64,000 nt of DNA from Pukyongia salina (GTDB lineage: Bacteria > Bacteroidota > Bacteroidia > Flavobacteriales > Flavobacteriaceae): the NCBI RefSeq assembly GCF_002966125.1, contig NZ_CP027062.1, positions 1,984,001 to 2,048,000 of the forward strand, read 5' to 3'. A model generated the notes under the pieces. That model saw only the letters and a program-made list of their open reading frames with translations. It was not told the DNA's origin and did no database searches. The translations under genes were made by a program, and so were the position numbers. Position 1 is the first letter of the stretch. Each line of letters begins with the position of its first letter. This document shows positions 27,936 through 38,079 of the stretch, piece after piece.

Positions 27936-29930
27936 TTAAGATTTAGGCTGAACAGGTTCCTCCGGTTTTACGGCTTCATCCTCAGACTTTTCGTCAATTG
28001 GTTCCTCAGGAATTCTGGGTTTGAACGGTCTTTTTCCGAATATCCGCTCCAAACTTTCCTTAAAGATCACTTCTTTTTCCAGAAGTTCATCGGCCAACTC
28101 TGTTAGTTTATCTTTATTTTTCTCAAGTAGCTCGATCGCACGTTGATACTGTACTTCGATAAGGTTGGAAATCTCCTTATCTATGAGCTCTGCTGTCTTT
28201 TCACTATATGGTTTGGTAAAGCCATACTCATTTTGACCTGATGAATCGTAATAAGTTAAATTACCAATGGTATCATTAAGTCCGTAAATCGTTACCATGG
28301 CCCGAGCCTGCTTGGTAACCTTTTCGAGATCACTTAAGGCACCCGTGGAAATCTTACCGAAGATCACCTTTTCTGCTGCACGCCCCCCCATAGTGGCACA
28401 CATTTCATCCAGCATCTGTTCCGGCCTAACAATAAGACGTTCTTCCGGAAGGTACCAGGCCGCACCAAGAGATTGGCCTCGTGGTACAATAGTTACCTTC
28501 ACAAGAGGTGCAGCATGCTCCAGCATCCAACTAACCGTTGCATGGCCGGCCTCATGAACCGCGATCGCTCTCTTCTCATCGGGTGTAATGATCTTGTTCT
28601 TTTTCTCAAGTCCACCCACTATCCTGTCTACAGCATCAAGGAAATCCTGTCTGCCTACGGCTTTCTTTTCGTTTCTGGCTGCTATCAATGCTGCTTCATT
28701 ACAAACATTGGCTATATCGGCCCCAGAGAATCCGGGTGTTTGTTTGGCAAGGAAATCGGTGTCCAGGCTATCGTCCTTCTTTAACGGACGCAGATGTACT
28801 TCAAAAATTTCTTTTCGTTCTCTTACATCGGGTAGATCTACATAGATCTGACGGTCAAAACGGCCCGCACGCATTAAAGCCTTATCCAGTACGTCTGCAC
28901 GGTTGGTTGCGGCAAGAACAATTACGTTGGTATTGGTGCCAAAACCATCCATCTCTGTGAGTAATTGGTTGAGGGTATTCTCTCTTTCATCATTAGAGCC
29001 GGAAAAATTATTTTTTCCCCTGGCACGTCCTATCGCATCGATCTCATCAATGAAGATTATGGAAGGCGACTTCTCCTTGGCCTGCTTGAACAGATCTCGT
29101 ACACGCGAAGCACCCACCCCAACAAACATTTCAACGAAATCTGATCCGGATAGGGAGAAAAACGGAACTTTTGCTTCGCCAGCCACAGCTTTCGCTAGGA
29201 GAGTCTTACCAGTTCCCGGAGGACCTACCAATAAGGCACCTTTAGGGATTTTACCCCCCAGAGAGGTGTATTTGGAAGGATTCTTCAGGAAATCCACGAT
29301 CTCTTGTACTTCTTCCTTTGCTCCTTCCAGTCCGGCCACGTCTTTGAACGAAGTTTTTACATCCGTCTTTTCATCGAATAGCTTGGCCTTGGATTTTCCA
29401 ATATTAAAGATCTGTCCGCCTGCTCCACCACCAGCTCCCGCAGACATCCTTCTCATGATAAAGATCCATATCCCGATTATTACGATAAAAGGTAGTAAGG
29501 TGAGGAAAAGTTCTCCCCACATATTGCTATCTGTATTCCAGATGATCTTAGTGTCCAGATTATTTTGAGACTTTATCTCATTGATCTTGTTCTCAAAATT
29601 CTGCAGGTCGCCAAACTCGAACTGATAGTAGGGTTCGTTAGCTGCCGCAGGGAAGAAACTTTTAGTTTTATTGTTAGTATGTACAGATTTTTGTCTGGCT
29701 TCGGTAGTGAGGTATACCTGCGCTTTTTTCTTATTGATGATCTCAATTTTCTCCACATCTCCATCCCGAAGATAGTTCTCGAATTCAGACTGCGTTGTCT
29801 TGGCAGGCTGAGACCAGCTACTTCCTCCAAAAAATTGTATGCCCAGAAAGATCATGATAATAGCCGCATAGATCCAATATGCATTGAACCTTGGCTTTTT
29901 GATCTCTGGTTTTTTATTCTCGTTCGCCAT
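27936..29930 (-). CDS. ftsH: ATP-dependent zinc metalloprotease FtsH
   Basis: FtsH extracts and degrades membrane and regulatory proteins. The 664-residue protein has two membrane helices (about residues 15-35 and 135-155) flanking a periplasmic domain, an AAA+ ATPase with Walker [15 protein letters not shown] near residue 240 and Walker [12 protein letters not shown], the second region of homology RAGRFDRQ, and the zinc motif HEAGH near residue 460. A charged Pro/Glu-rich tail ends it. It starts 17 bp after rsfS ends, and the two are probably co-transcribed. Confidence 0.97.
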   Translation of the reverse strand: MANENKKPEIKKPRFNAYWIYAAIIMIFLGIQFFGGSSWSQPAKTTQSEFENYLRDGDVEKIEIINKKKAQVYLTTEARQKSVHTNNKTKSFFPAAANEPYYQFEFGDLQNFENKINEIKSQNNLDTKIIWNTDSNMWGELFLTLLPFIVIIGIWIFIMRRMSAGAGGGAGGQIFNIGKSKAKLFDEKTDVKTSFKDVAGLEGAKEEVQEIVDFLKNPSKYTSLGGKIPKGALLVGPPGTGKTLLAKAVAGEAKVPFFSLSGSDFVEMFVGVGASRVRDLFKQAKEKSPSIIFIDEIDAIGRARGKNNFSGSNDERENTLNQLLTEMDGFGTNTNVIVLAATNRADVLDKALMRAGRFDRQIYVDLPDVRERKEIFEVHLRPLKKDDSLDTDFLAKQTPGFSGADIANVCNEAALIAARNEKKAVGRQDFLDAVDRIVGGLEKKNKIITPDEKRAIAVHEAGHATVSWMLEHAAPLVKVTIVPRGQSLGAAWYLPEERLIVRPEQMLDEMCATMGGRAAEKVIFGKISTGALSDLEKVTKQARAMVTIYGLNDTIGNLTYYDSSGQNEYGFTKPYSEKTAELIDKEISNLIEVQYQRAIELLEKNKDKLTELADELLEKEVIFKESLERIFGKRPFKPRIPEEPIDEKSEDEAVKPEEPVQPKS

Positions 29931-29947
29931 AGGGGCTTTAATTTATT

Positions 29948-30319
29948 TTAGTAAGTGGTTTCAATTTTAACAGACCTGGCATCTCCCCATAGTCCTTCTA
30001 TGTCGTAGAATTCTCGAATGTGCTTCTGAAAAACATGTACTACCACGTGCACATAATCCAGTAACACCCATTCGGCATTTTCACTTCCTTCGACATGCCA
30101 GGGTTTTTCTTTTATTGATTTGCTAACTATTTTCTGAATTGAATTAACGATCGCATTAACCTGAGTATTCGAGGTACCGTCACAGATTATAAAATAGTCG
30201 CATACTGTATTTTCAATCTCTCTAAGATCCAGAATTTCAATGTTCTGGCCCTTTACTTCTTCAATTCCTGATATTATTTGAGTTACAAGTTGATCTGTCG
30301 CGGATTCTCTCTCTAACAT
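29948..30319 (-). CDS. rsfS: ribosomal silencing factor
   Basis: A 123-residue RsfS/YbeB/Iojap protein, which binds ribosomal protein L14 and blocks subunit joining in stationary phase. Visible family features are DLREIENTVCDYFIICDGTS, KPWHVEGSENAEWVLLDY and the HVFQKHIREFYDIEGLWGDA segment. It precedes ftsH and diverges from birA; the 86-bp gap holds both promoters. Confidence 0.95.
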   Translation of the reverse strand: MLERESATDQLVTQIISGIEEVKGQNIEILDLREIENTVCDYFIICDGTSNTQVNAIVNSIQKIVSKSIKEKPWHVEGSENAEWVLLDYVHVVVHVFQKHIREFYDIEGLWGDARSVKIETTY

Positions 30320-30405
30320 TAATGATTTTTTATTTGCGCAAAGTTATTACTTTTTTGTTTCTTGAAACGTTATAAAAAGTGTAAAGTAACACATTCCTAA
30401 ACCAC

Positions 30406-31137
30406 TTGGATTTAATCAAACTTAGTGCCATTACGTCTACCAACAGCTATCTTAAGGAGATGTGTACCCAAACGCAGCTTAAAGATGCTACCGTTGTATG
30501 GGCGCAAGCGCAAACCGAGGGTAGAGGGCAACGCGGATCAACCTGGCAGTCGGAACCGGGTAAAAGCCTTACATTTAGTGTGTTAAAGCGTTTTCATAAC
30601 CTTTCCACAACAGAACATATTCTAATAAATATGGCCACTTCCCTTGGGGTCGCGAAGGCGTTGGATAAACTTAAAATCCCTAAAGTAGCTATAAAGTGGC
30701 CAAACGACATTATGTCATACGATAAGAAATTGTGTGGGATTCTTATAGAAAATCAACTAAAAGGAAAGCTACTGTCATCAAGTATCATTGGGATAGGACT
30801 CAATGTAAATAACGTGGAATTCGATAATTTACCCCAGGCGGGTTCTTTGTTCACTATAACAGGAAAGAACTATGAGCTCGAGGAAGTATTGGAATTGATG
30901 GTTCGATGTATCTTAGAAGAATTAGAAAAGCTTGAAATTTCAAGCCATGACGAGCTCAAAACAGGTTACGAAGCAAGATTATTCAGAAAAGACGAAATCT
31001 CGGTTTTTGAGCGTGAAGATGGAACACTTCTCAATGGTATCATTCGCGGTGTTAACCGGGAAGGAAATTTATGTGTGGAATTGGAAGATGAGAGTCTGGC
31101 CGAATTCAGCCTGAAAGAAGTAAAGCTTCGTTATTGA
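30406..31137 (+). CDS. birA: biotin-[acetyl-CoA-carboxylase] ligase
   Basis: BirA activates biotin and attaches it to the carboxyl carrier protein. The 243-residue form lacks the DNA-binding domain of E. coli BirA, so it is not a repressor. Active-site blocks are TSTNSYLKEM, QTEGRGQRGSTWQSEPGKSL (GRGRxGR-like biotinyl-AMP loop), IKWPNDIMSYDKKLCGILIE and GIGLNVN. No ATG or GTG exists between the in-frame stop at 30382 and the conserved start, so translation begins at TTG 30406. Confidence 0.94.
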   Translation: MDLIKLSAITSTNSYLKEMCTQTQLKDATVVWAQAQTEGRGQRGSTWQSEPGKSLTFSVLKRFHNLSTTEHILINMATSLGVAKALDKLKIPKVAIKWPNDIMSYDKKLCGILIENQLKGKLLSSSIIGIGLNVNNVEFDNLPQAGSLFTITGKNYELEEVLELMVRCILEELEKLEISSHDELKTGYEARLFRKDEISVFEREDGTLLNGIIRGVNREGNLCVELEDESLAEFSLKEVKLRY

Positions 31138-31526
31138 AGTTTTTCCAGATTAGTGGTGAGAGTTTCCAGGAATTTAGTGATAGGTCCTTTGATCATCATC
31201 GCCATCATAGGATTGAAGTCACCATTAAAAATCAGTTCGGCTTCGGAGTTACCTTCGTCAATTTCGTTGATATTAGCGGTTAGCTGAAAAGGAATTTTGT
31301 CGCTAATGGCCCCTAATACTACTTTTTCGGGAGCTTCAACCTCTTTTACTTCAAGCCCGATCTCCGGCATACCTTTCAGGGCAAAGACAAACGATTTCTC
31401 GCTAAGAACCTCAAATTTGCTGATATTTTCCGGCATGAGTTCCTCGAAATTCTTAACATCGCTCAAATAGGAGCAGAGGTCCTGAGCAGATCGCTTCACA
31501 TTTACTTTTTTACTTTCAATTTGCAT
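31131..31526 (-). CDS. SRPBCC-family protein
   Basis: A 131-residue single-domain protein with the START/Bet v 1-like pattern: an N-terminal strand and helix (NVKRSAQDLCSYLSDVKNFE), a curved sheet, and a long C-terminal helix (PITKFLETLTTNLEKLQ). These domains bind hydrophobic ligands. The orthologue is conserved next to pyrE in flavobacteria, but I know of no tested function. The 3' end overlaps birA by 7 bp. Confidence 0.8.
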   Translation of the reverse strand: MQIESKKVNVKRSAQDLCSYLSDVKNFEELMPENISKFEVLSEKSFVFALKGMPEIGLEVKEVEAPEKVVLGAISDKIPFQLTANINEIDEGNSEAELIFNGDFNPMMAMMIKGPITKFLETLTTNLEKLQ

Positions 31527-31558
31527 GAGTATAGGATAGATTTTGCCGGATGGGCATA

Positions 31559-32227
31559 TTAGTTATTTTCGGGCTTTACTGCCATAGTAGGGTTCCAGTT
31601 CGCCGGATCGGTTCGCCATTGCGCTAATAGGGCATTTTCTTCGGAGGTGATATATCCGGACCTTTCGGCCTGTTCGACGATTTCGGCATAATCGCTCAAC
31701 GTATGTAAGGTTACTCCGGCTTCGGCAAAATTCTTTTCAGAAATATCAAAACCATAGGTAAAAATGGCAACCATGCCTTTTACGTTCAAATCGGCTTCTC
31801 GCAAGGCCTCCACCGCAGCCAGGCTGCTCTTTCCGGTACTGATAAGATCTTCAACCACCACCACATTTTGGTGTGGCTGTACAAAACCTTCTATCTTATT
31901 TTGTCTTCCGTGTTTCTTGGCTTCAGGCCGAACATAACAAAAAGGGACGTTTAAATAATCGGCTACCAGCATTCCTATCCCAATGGCACCTGTGGCTACT
32001 CCGGCAATCACATCAGGCTTACCGTATAGTGTCTCGATCTGGCTGGCTATCTGCTCTCTAAGAAAGTTCCTTATCACAGGAAAGGAGAGGGTTATACGGT
32101 TGTCGCAGTAGATTGGCGATTTCCATCCTGAGGCCCACTCAAAAGGGTTTTGTGGTTGTAATTTTATTGCATTAATTTGCAAAAGTAATTCGGCCGTTTT
32201 TTGAGCGGTCTCTTTGTTTAAAATCAT
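31559..32227 (-). CDS. pyrE: orotate phosphoribosyltransferase
   Basis: PyrE joins orotate and PRPP to give OMP in pyrimidine synthesis. The 222-residue protein has the substrate-binding FEWASGWKSPIYCDNR, the flexible loop with Lys/His (RPEAKKHGRQNKIEG) and the PRPP motif VVVVEDLISTGKSS. The ATG at 32227 (MILNKETA) is the normal start; a longer frame up to 32356 antisense to the NUDIX gene is rejected. The two divergent start codons are separated by only 7 bp. Confidence 0.95.
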   Translation of the reverse strand: MILNKETAQKTAELLLQINAIKLQPQNPFEWASGWKSPIYCDNRITLSFPVIRNFLREQIASQIETLYGKPDVIAGVATGAIGIGMLVADYLNVPFCYVRPEAKKHGRQNKIEGFVQPHQNVVVVEDLISTGKSSLAAVEALREADLNVKGMVAIFTYGFDISEKNFAEAGVTLHTLSDYAEIVEQAERSGYITSEENALLAQWRTDPANWNPTMAVKPENN

Positions 32228-32231
32228 ACTG

Positions 32232-32239
32232 CAAATGTA
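32232..32239 (-). promoter_or_regulatory. candidate -7 element TACATTTG for pyrE
   Basis: On the minus strand TACATTTG matches TAnnTTTG, ends 5 bp before the pyrE ATG, and overlaps the start codon of the divergent NUDIX gene. A TTG 23 bp further upstream could serve as -33. The pyrE mRNA would be nearly leaderless. Confidence 0.45.
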
Positions 32240-32858
32240 TAAAGTTTTTGTGAAAGACATTCCAATAATTCTCTCAACAGAGAAAAATATTGGTAAGCAG
32301 TATACCTCCATTCCACTGAAATTTGCGCGGTTTAAGAAATTGATCAAAAAGATCAATAAAGGGAAACTGATCTATGTGAATCTGTATCACAAAAATGAAG
32401 AGAAACTGGAAAGATTCCTTCGGAAAAAATTACCTGTTGTAGAAGCCGCGGGGGGATTGGTTTATAACAATAAACGGGAGATACTTTTTATATATCGCAA
32501 CGGGAAATGGGATATTCCTAAAGGGCGAATAGAAAAGAATGAAAGTCATCAGGAAGCCGCTGTAAGAGAAGTGGAAGAGGAAACCGGAATAGAGGGGCTG
32601 GAGGTGAAAAAATTTCTTACTACTACCTATCACGTGTTCAAAAGAAACGGAAAATTCAAGCTGAAGGTGACCTATTGGTTTGAAATGTATTCTGAATTCG
32701 ACGGTGATTTCATTCCTCAGATCGACGAAGGAATCCTAAAGGTGAAATGGAAGAACTTTGAAAAGACCCAGAAAGCGCTTCGCGATTCGTACGAAAATAT
32801 CAAACTCTTGTTTCCCAAAGAATATCTACTCACTCACCCGAACGACAGGGTAACGTAA
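32235..32858 (+). CDS. NUDIX hydrolase
   Basis: A 207-residue protein. The C-terminal two thirds form a NUDIX domain with a complete box, GRIEKNESHQEAAVREVEEE followed by TGI (GX5EX7REUXEEXGU), which binds Mg2+ and hydrolyses nucleoside diphosphate-linked substrates. The N-terminal 65 residues are a lysine-rich extension. The substrate is unknown. The ATG at 32235 begins MYKVFVKD; the 3' end overlaps the convergent M14 peptidase gene by 33 bp. Confidence 0.9.
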   Translation: MYKVFVKDIPIILSTEKNIGKQYTSIPLKFARFKKLIKKINKGKLIYVNLYHKNEEKLERFLRKKLPVVEAAGGLVYNNKREILFIYRNGKWDIPKGRIEKNESHQEAAVREVEEETGIEGLEVKKFLTTTYHVFKRNGKFKLKVTYWFEMYSEFDGDFIPQIDEGILKVKWKNFEKTQKALRDSYENIKLLFPKEYLLTHPNDRVT

Positions 32859-34571
32859 ATGCGCTTTCTCATAATTAGGTGAACGCTTGTGGATCCAGTC
32901 TAACTGGGCAAACCAATTGTTTCTGAAATTAGCATCTTCCAGTTTTTTATTTTCAAAAGCTTCTTTGATCTCCGGATTGTCCTGAAGAAATTGATATGCC
33001 ATATCTTCCCATACATAAGGTGAAAAACCTTCTTTTTGCTGTAAGATGGCGTCGAAATAATTCCAGTTAAAGAACGAATCGGGCGCGGTGGGCTCGAGAG
33101 TTTCCAATAAGTAACGTATCCCTGGCTGGTTGGTTTCAACTATATAATCTCCCGCCTGCACCTTAACTTCTTCGTTCTCAACACGTACTACCGTATTATA
33201 ATGAGGATAATGTCCTTCATACGCATTTCGGCTGGTATTATAGGAATCGATGTAGTACACTTCGGCAGAAACCAAGGTGTCCTTTTTTACATAGTCGCAT
33301 TTTATTTTATTCAATCGCAGCAGCTCTACAACATTCCAATAACCACCGGAGATTATATATTGTTTCGGTATGGTGACCGAACTGGCAGGTTTATAGTGGT
33401 TGTAGTAGGTTATTTCCTTTTCAAACGGCTGGTTTCTGTCGTAATGTAGACGCTGTGCTCCGGTTACTTCGCTGGGGATCATTTCGGCTTCAAATCCTTT
33501 AAATTTAAGAGTTGAGGTTTTGGTGCTGTCCAAGGTCCAGCTTAAGGGATATAGATCCCCAATCTTATAACTGCTGTTGGCTGCTTTCCTTAGATTAAGG
33601 ATAACTTCCCAGTCTGAATCGGCAATGGAAATAAATTCAATTAACAGGGCGTAGGTTCCGTCCACCCGATCCTTATAGGGTTTCAGCATATGAGTTTCAA
33701 TCATCATTCCCAAGGTATTATACAGGCTTGTATATCCGGTCGAGTACCTGGGGCCATCCATGAATTGCGAAAAACCAGCTTCGGGTGTACGGTTAAATAC
33801 ATTTACATAAGGTGTTATTTCCCAGTTTCTCTTCTGAAGTGAATCTTCCAGTCTTGGACGAAAAGTATTCTCCACATAGTCGCCCAGTACCCCACCCAAC
33901 TTGTTGTGTTGGGTAAACAAATGGGTAAGTGTATATTGATAGTCTGCTCCATTACTTACATGCGTGTCGACAAATAGGTCTGGCTTTACTGTTTGGAAAA
34001 GATCTATGAACGCCCTGGCGTTTCGTGTGTCTGCCTTGATGAAGTCCCTATTCAGGTCGTAATTTCGTGCATTACCTCTAAACCCGTAGGATTCGGGTCC
34101 GTTTTGATTGGTTCTTGTCGTGCTGTTACGGTTTAATGCTCCTCCTATATTATATACAGGTATTACTGCAACAATAACATTCGAGGGAGTGGGGATCTTT
34201 GCCTCGGCCAGGTTTCTCATAAGCATCATAGAGGCATCGATACCATCGCTTTCACCCGGGTGGATACCGTTGTTTATTAAAATGATGATCTTTTCATCGT
34301 CCCCGGAGAATTCCGACTCGAAACTTCGGTTGGGATTAAAAGTAACCAGATGAAGAGGTTTCCCGCTGTCGGTTTTGCCCATCTCGTACATGGCGATCGA
34401 CGTATGTTTCTCGGAAAGCTTGGTGTAAAATTCGATCACTTCATCATAAGTAGCGGTTTCTTTACCTTCAGATCGTTCGAATGTTAAAGTGAAATCGAAG
34501 TCGTTATTTTCAGAATTATTACTACAGGAAAACAGGATGGAAAGTAGAAATATGATGATTGGTTTTTTCAT
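32826..34571 (-). CDS. M14-family zinc carboxypeptidase, lipoprotein
   Basis: A 581-residue protein with a lipoprotein signal (MKKPIIIFLLSILFSC). The metallocarboxypeptidase core is visible: zinc ligands His and Glu in NGIHPGESDG, the substrate motif NARNYDLNRDF, the third zinc ligand in LFVDTHVSNGADY, and a candidate catalytic glutamate in GMMIETHMLKPY. It likely trims peptides or peptidoglycan at the cell surface or periplasm. The ATG at 34571 starts the signal peptide, so the upstream extension to 34625 is not used. Confidence 0.88.
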   Translation of the reverse strand: MKKPIIIFLLSILFSCSNNSENNDFDFTLTFERSEGKETATYDEVIEFYTKLSEKHTSIAMYEMGKTDSGKPLHLVTFNPNRSFESEFSGDDEKIIILINNGIHPGESDGIDASMMLMRNLAEAKIPTPSNVIVAVIPVYNIGGALNRNSTTRTNQNGPESYGFRGNARNYDLNRDFIKADTRNARAFIDLFQTVKPDLFVDTHVSNGADYQYTLTHLFTQHNKLGGVLGDYVENTFRPRLEDSLQKRNWEITPYVNVFNRTPEAGFSQFMDGPRYSTGYTSLYNTLGMMIETHMLKPYKDRVDGTYALLIEFISIADSDWEVILNLRKAANSSYKIGDLYPLSWTLDSTKTSTLKFKGFEAEMIPSEVTGAQRLHYDRNQPFEKEITYYNHYKPASSVTIPKQYIISGGYWNVVELLRLNKIKCDYVKKDTLVSAEVYYIDSYNTSRNAYEGHYPHYNTVVRVENEEVKVQAGDYIVETNQPGIRYLLETLEPTAPDSFFNWNYFDAILQQKEGFSPYVWEDMAYQFLQDNPEIKEAFENKKLEDANFRNNWFAQLDWIHKRSPNYEKAHLRYPVVRVSE

Positions 34572-34676
34572 AACGAAAATGCTTAAAATTGAGAAGATTG
34601 TAACAATATCGCCTAATAAGGGCAAAAATTGGCAAAAAAAAGTAGGAAAAGGTTACTTTTAATTACTGTGCTTTTA

Positions 34677-34684
34677 TATATTTG
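34677..34684 (+). promoter_or_regulatory. Bacteroidetes-type -7 element TATATTTG
   Basis: Perfect TAnnTTTG match 31 bp before the ATG at 34716. The -33 position has TTA (34653-34655) rather than TTG, with a 21-bp spacer. Confidence 0.6.
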
Positions 34685-34715
34685 TGGGACAATATTAAAC
34701 TTTAAACTGTTAATT

Positions 34716-35636
34716 ATGAAAAAAATTACTTTATTACTCTGTGCGATCGCATTTAGTGCTGTGGGAGTTAATGCCCAGTCTAACGTAGGTCCATCGCCTT
34801 ACGAGTCGAATCCTGTTCCTAGTAACGTACGTATGGATATCCTATCTCACACTCCAGGTGCTACCCTTAATGGTGGTGCTGTAGCTTGTGCTGATACTGG
34901 TGGTGGTGGAACTACTACTAACTCTTGGTGGAGATCTTATACACCTGCAAACTTCGGTTACACCGGAAATTTTGAGGTTCAGGGATTACAAACTGCACAC
35001 ACTTATGATGATATCTCTGGATTAGGAGAGCCTATCAACATTAACATCAACGCCTGGACTAGTGATGACGTGTTCCCGGCCGGTAACTTTACTTTATTAA
35101 CTTCTGCTGCGCTTCAGGGAGATGCTTCTTCTGCAGATCAGTTACTTGATCTTAGCTTCGATACTGCCGAGGTTGTAGATGCAAATACTGAAGTTATTCT
35201 TGAGTTCTTCGTAGCCGATGGTGTTTCTATTTCTAAAGACGTTCGTATCTACAATACTACAGATCCAGAAAATGCACCTAGCTACCTTTCTTCTGTAGAT
35301 TGTGCTATCACAGATCCTGTAACAACAGCTAGTATTGGATTCCCGGATGAAAGAGTTGTACTAAACCTTATTGGTGAAACAAGTCTTTCAGTTGGTGATA
35401 ACACACTATCTGAACTAGTATCTGTATTTCCTAACCCAATGAACAATGTTCTTAATGTTAATGTAGCTGGAAACATTGAAATTAGCAATGCGAGCATGTT
35501 CGACCTTCTAGGGAAGAATACAGGTGTACAGTTAGTAAATGGACAAATGGATACTTCTAGCCTTGCAAGAGGTGTTTATATCCTAAACGTTGAAACTTCT
35601 GCAGGTACTCTTACTCAGAAAGTAGTGAAGAGATAA
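34716..35636 (+). CDS. secreted protein with T9SS type A sorting domain
   Basis: A 306-residue protein with signal peptide MKKITLLLCAIAFSAVGVNA and a C-terminal T9SS sorting domain over the last 75 residues (VSVFPNPMNNVLNVNVAG ... GVYILNVETSAGTLTQKVVKR). The middle 200 residues (rich in Asp, Thr, Ser and Gly, with WWRSYTP) form no family that I recognise; they may be a jelly-roll or beta-sandwich. Codon use is more biased than in neighbours, with a clear promoter and a perfect terminator, so the protein may be abundant. Confidence 0.82.
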   Translation: MKKITLLLCAIAFSAVGVNAQSNVGPSPYESNPVPSNVRMDILSHTPGATLNGGAVACADTGGGGTTTNSWWRSYTPANFGYTGNFEVQGLQTAHTYDDISGLGEPINININAWTSDDVFPAGNFTLLTSAALQGDASSADQLLDLSFDTAEVVDANTEVILEFFVADGVSISKDVRIYNTTDPENAPSYLSSVDCAITDPVTTASIGFPDERVVLNLIGETSLSVGDNTLSELVSVFPNPMNNVLNVNVAGNIEISNASMFDLLGKNTGVQLVNGQMDTSSLARGVYILNVETSAGTLTQKVVKR

Positions 35637-35657
35637 TTATATACGCCTATATAAATT

Positions 35658-35684
35658 AAAGCCCCGCTAGCGGGGCTTTTTTTA
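35658..35684 (+). terminator. strong intrinsic terminator
   Basis: The 22-bp perfect palindrome centred on GCTAGC (AAAGCCCCGC / GCGGGGCTTT) is followed by T residues. It ends the T9SS-protein transcript. Confidence 0.92.
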
Positions 35685-35708
35685 TACCCAAAATGCACGC
35701 AAACCGTA

Positions 35709-36221
35709 ATGAAGATAGAAATAATACAAGGAGATATCACCCAAATCGAAGCCGATGTTATCGTTAATGCGGCCAACACCTCACTATTGGGAGGAGGTGG
35801 AGTTGACGGTGCTATCCACAGAGCCGGCGGACCTCAGATCCTGGACGAGTGTATGGCCATTCGAAACAGACAAGGAGGGTGTAAAGTGGGAGAAGCAGTG
35901 ATCACTACTGCTGGTAATTTGAACGCCAGGAAGGTGATCCACACGGTTGGACCCAAATGGAATAATGGTAATTCGAACGAAGCAGAATTACTTCGGAATT
36001 GTTACCTCAACTGCCTTGAACTCGCCGAGTCATTTAATTTTACCTCCATAGCTTTTCCCAATATCAGCACGGGTATTTACGGCTATCCGAAAGAGGCTGC
36101 AGCCCAAATCGCTTACGAAGCTATTACCGGTTTTAAAGCTCAGGAACTGGAATCGATTATCCTGGTTTGCTACGATGAAGAAAATTATCTTCTCTACACA
36201 GAACTCTTCAAACACAAATAA
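35709..36221 (+). CDS. macrodomain ADP-ribose-binding protein (O-acetyl-ADP-ribose deacetylase type)
   Basis: A 170-residue MacroD-like protein. Key elements are [36 protein letters not shown] (catalytic loop with conserved Asn/Asp), [15 protein letters not shown] and [19 protein letters not shown]. Such enzymes remove ADP-ribose from proteins or hydrolyse O-acetyl-ADP-ribose. It is flanked by strong terminators on both sides, so it forms a single-gene unit. Confidence 0.93.
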   Translation: MKIEIIQGDITQIEADVIVNAANTSLLGGGGVDGAIHRAGGPQILDECMAIRNRQGGCKVGEAVITTAGNLNARKVIHTVGPKWNNGNSNEAELLRNCYLNCLELAESFNFTSIAFPNISTGIYGYPKEAAAQIAYEAITGFKAQELESIILVCYDEENYLLYTELFKHK

Positions 36222-36246
36222 AAAAGCCCCAACTCGGGGCTTTTTT
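36220..36246. terminator. bidirectional terminator between macrodomain gene and rho
   Basis: AAAAAAGCCCC and GGGGCTTTTTT form an 11-bp stem around a 5-base loop. It lies between convergent genes and can serve both strands. Confidence 0.9.
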
Positions 36247-36265
36247 ATTTTTTAACTATAAAAAT

Positions 36266-37882
36266 TTATCCGTTCATGGAGATGAGGAATTCCTCATTGT
36301 TCCTGGTGGATTTTATTCGTTCGTTGATAAATTCCATGGCTTCCACAGGATTCATATCGGCCAGGTACTTTCGCATCACCCACATTCTCTGGATCGTATT
36401 GTCATCAAGCAACAGATCGTCCCTTCTCGTACTGGACGAAGTAAGATCGATGGCTGGGAAAATACGGCGATTCGAGATCTTTCTGTCTAACTGAAGCTCC
36501 ATATTACCGGTTCCTTTAAATTCTTCGAAGATCACTTCATCCATCTTCGATCCGGTTTCGGTAAGTGCGGTTGCAATGATACTTAAAGACCCTCCGTTCT
36601 CGATATTTCTGGCCGCTCCAAAGAAGCGTTTTGGTTTGTGTAGCGCATTTGCGTCCACACCACCACTTAATATTTTTCCACTGGCAGGCTGCACTGTATT
36701 ATACGCCCTTGCCAAACGGGTAATAGAATCCAGAAGGATCACTACATCGTGACCACATTCTACAAGACGTTTCGCTTTTTCAATTACAAGATTAGCGATA
36801 CGCACATGCTCGCTGGCTTCTTTGTCGAAAGTGGATGCTACCACTTCTCCGCTTACATTTCGCTGCATATCGGTTACTTCCTCCGGACGTTCATCTATTA
36901 GCAAAATGATCTGGTATACTTCCGGGTGATTAGCGGCAATTCCATTTGCGATGTCTTTTAGCAACATCGTTTTACCTGTTTTTGGCTGGGCCACTATCAT
37001 ACCTCTTTGTCCTTTACCTAATGGCGTAAAGAGATCTATGATTCGTGTAGATACGTTACTCTGGCGCTCGGCTATATTAAACTTTTCCTGTGGGAAAAGA
37101 GGCGTAAGGTGCTCGAAAGAAACTCGGTCTCTAACCACATTCGGACTAAGGCCGTTGATCTTGTTCACCTTTATAAGCGGGAAGTACTTTTCACCTTCTT
37201 TCGGTGGACGAACTTCTCCAAGTACTGTATCTCCAGTCTTTAATCCGAATAGACGGATCTGCGATTGTGAAACATAAATATCATCCGGCGAGGACAGGTA
37301 ATTATAATCACTGGAACGCAGGAATCCATAACCATCCTGCATAATATCAAGCACTCCTTCGCTCTCGATGATACTGTCAAATTCGAAATCCGGCTCTTTA
37401 TATCTGTTGCGATTGTCCTTGTTTCCGTTTTTTCCGGAGGACTTGTCTTTATTATCGCGTTTATTATGGTCTCTTTTCTGGTGATCACTCTTTGTGTCCA
37501 CCCCCTGTTTATTATCTCCAGATTGGCTGTTATCGGACTTAGGGTGTTGAGCTGATTTTTGTGATTTGTTGGGCTGATTGCGCTGTCCGCGATTATCAGG
37601 ACGCTTATTATCGCTGCGATTGTTATCGTTTCTTGGATTGCGCTGGCGCTGGTCGCGGTTGTCTCTATTTTGTGCCTTTTGAGGCGTTTCTTCTTCTGTT
37701 TTTTCTGAAGGGGCTTCCGCTGTAACAGCCTTTACTGCGGTGGGATTGGCTGCCTGGTAATCAAGGATTTGATACACCAGATCCAATTTTTTCAAACTTC
37801 GGTATTTAGGTACACCTAATGTTTTAGCTAGTTCCTGAAGTTCAGGTAACTTCTTTGCTTTTAATTCTGAAATTTCAAACAT
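36266..37882 (-). CDS. rho: transcription termination factor Rho
   Basis: The 538-residue protein has an N-terminal SAP-like Rho_N domain ([18 protein letters not shown]), a long low-complexity insert over residues 55-165 rich in Asn, Asp, Arg, Lys and Gln, the RNA-binding cold-shock-like domain ([20 protein letters not shown]), and the ATPase with P-loop [17 protein letters not shown] and [15 protein letters not shown]-type Walker B region. The disordered insert is typical for Bacteroidota Rho, in which it may promote condensates. A roughly 195-bp leader precedes it, which could hold an autoregulatory site. Confidence 0.97.
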   Translation of the reverse strand: MFEISELKAKKLPELQELAKTLGVPKYRSLKKLDLVYQILDYQAANPTAVKAVTAEAPSEKTEEETPQKAQNRDNRDQRQRNPRNDNNRSDNKRPDNRGQRNQPNKSQKSAQHPKSDNSQSGDNKQGVDTKSDHQKRDHNKRDNKDKSSGKNGNKDNRNRYKEPDFEFDSIIESEGVLDIMQDGYGFLRSSDYNYLSSPDDIYVSQSQIRLFGLKTGDTVLGEVRPPKEGEKYFPLIKVNKINGLSPNVVRDRVSFEHLTPLFPQEKFNIAERQSNVSTRIIDLFTPLGKGQRGMIVAQPKTGKTMLLKDIANGIAANHPEVYQIILLIDERPEEVTDMQRNVSGEVVASTFDKEASEHVRIANLVIEKAKRLVECGHDVVILLDSITRLARAYNTVQPASGKILSGGVDANALHKPKRFFGAARNIENGGSLSIIATALTETGSKMDEVIFEEFKGTGNMELQLDRKISNRRIFPAIDLTSSSTRRDDLLLDDNTIQRMWVMRKYLADMNPVEAMEFINERIKSTRNNEEFLISMNG

Positions 37883-38050
37883 TTAAAATTCTATAAGTTT
37901 AATTGATAAATTGTGTCTTTAACAGACGAGGATAGTAAGTTGAAAAATAATTGAAGACTAAGTAACCGAAATCGAGATGGTTACCGATTGGTACTGCAAG
38001 TATACAACAATAAATTATATTTTGCATTTAATTCTTTTAAAAAGAAACCT

Positions 38051-38058
38051 TATTTTTG
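38051..38058 (+). promoter_or_regulatory. -7 element TATTTTTG
   Basis: A TAnnTTTG match 21 bp before the DUF4293 start. No good -33 TTG is placed at 19-21 bp. Confidence 0.45.
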
Positions 38059-38079
38059 CGTTCAATTAGATAGGCTGCT

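Noticed and set aside
37240-37680. Low-complexity stretch in rho as a possible insertion
   Set aside because: An Asn/Arg/Asp-rich insert at this place is normal for Rho of Bacteroidota, and the frame is intact.
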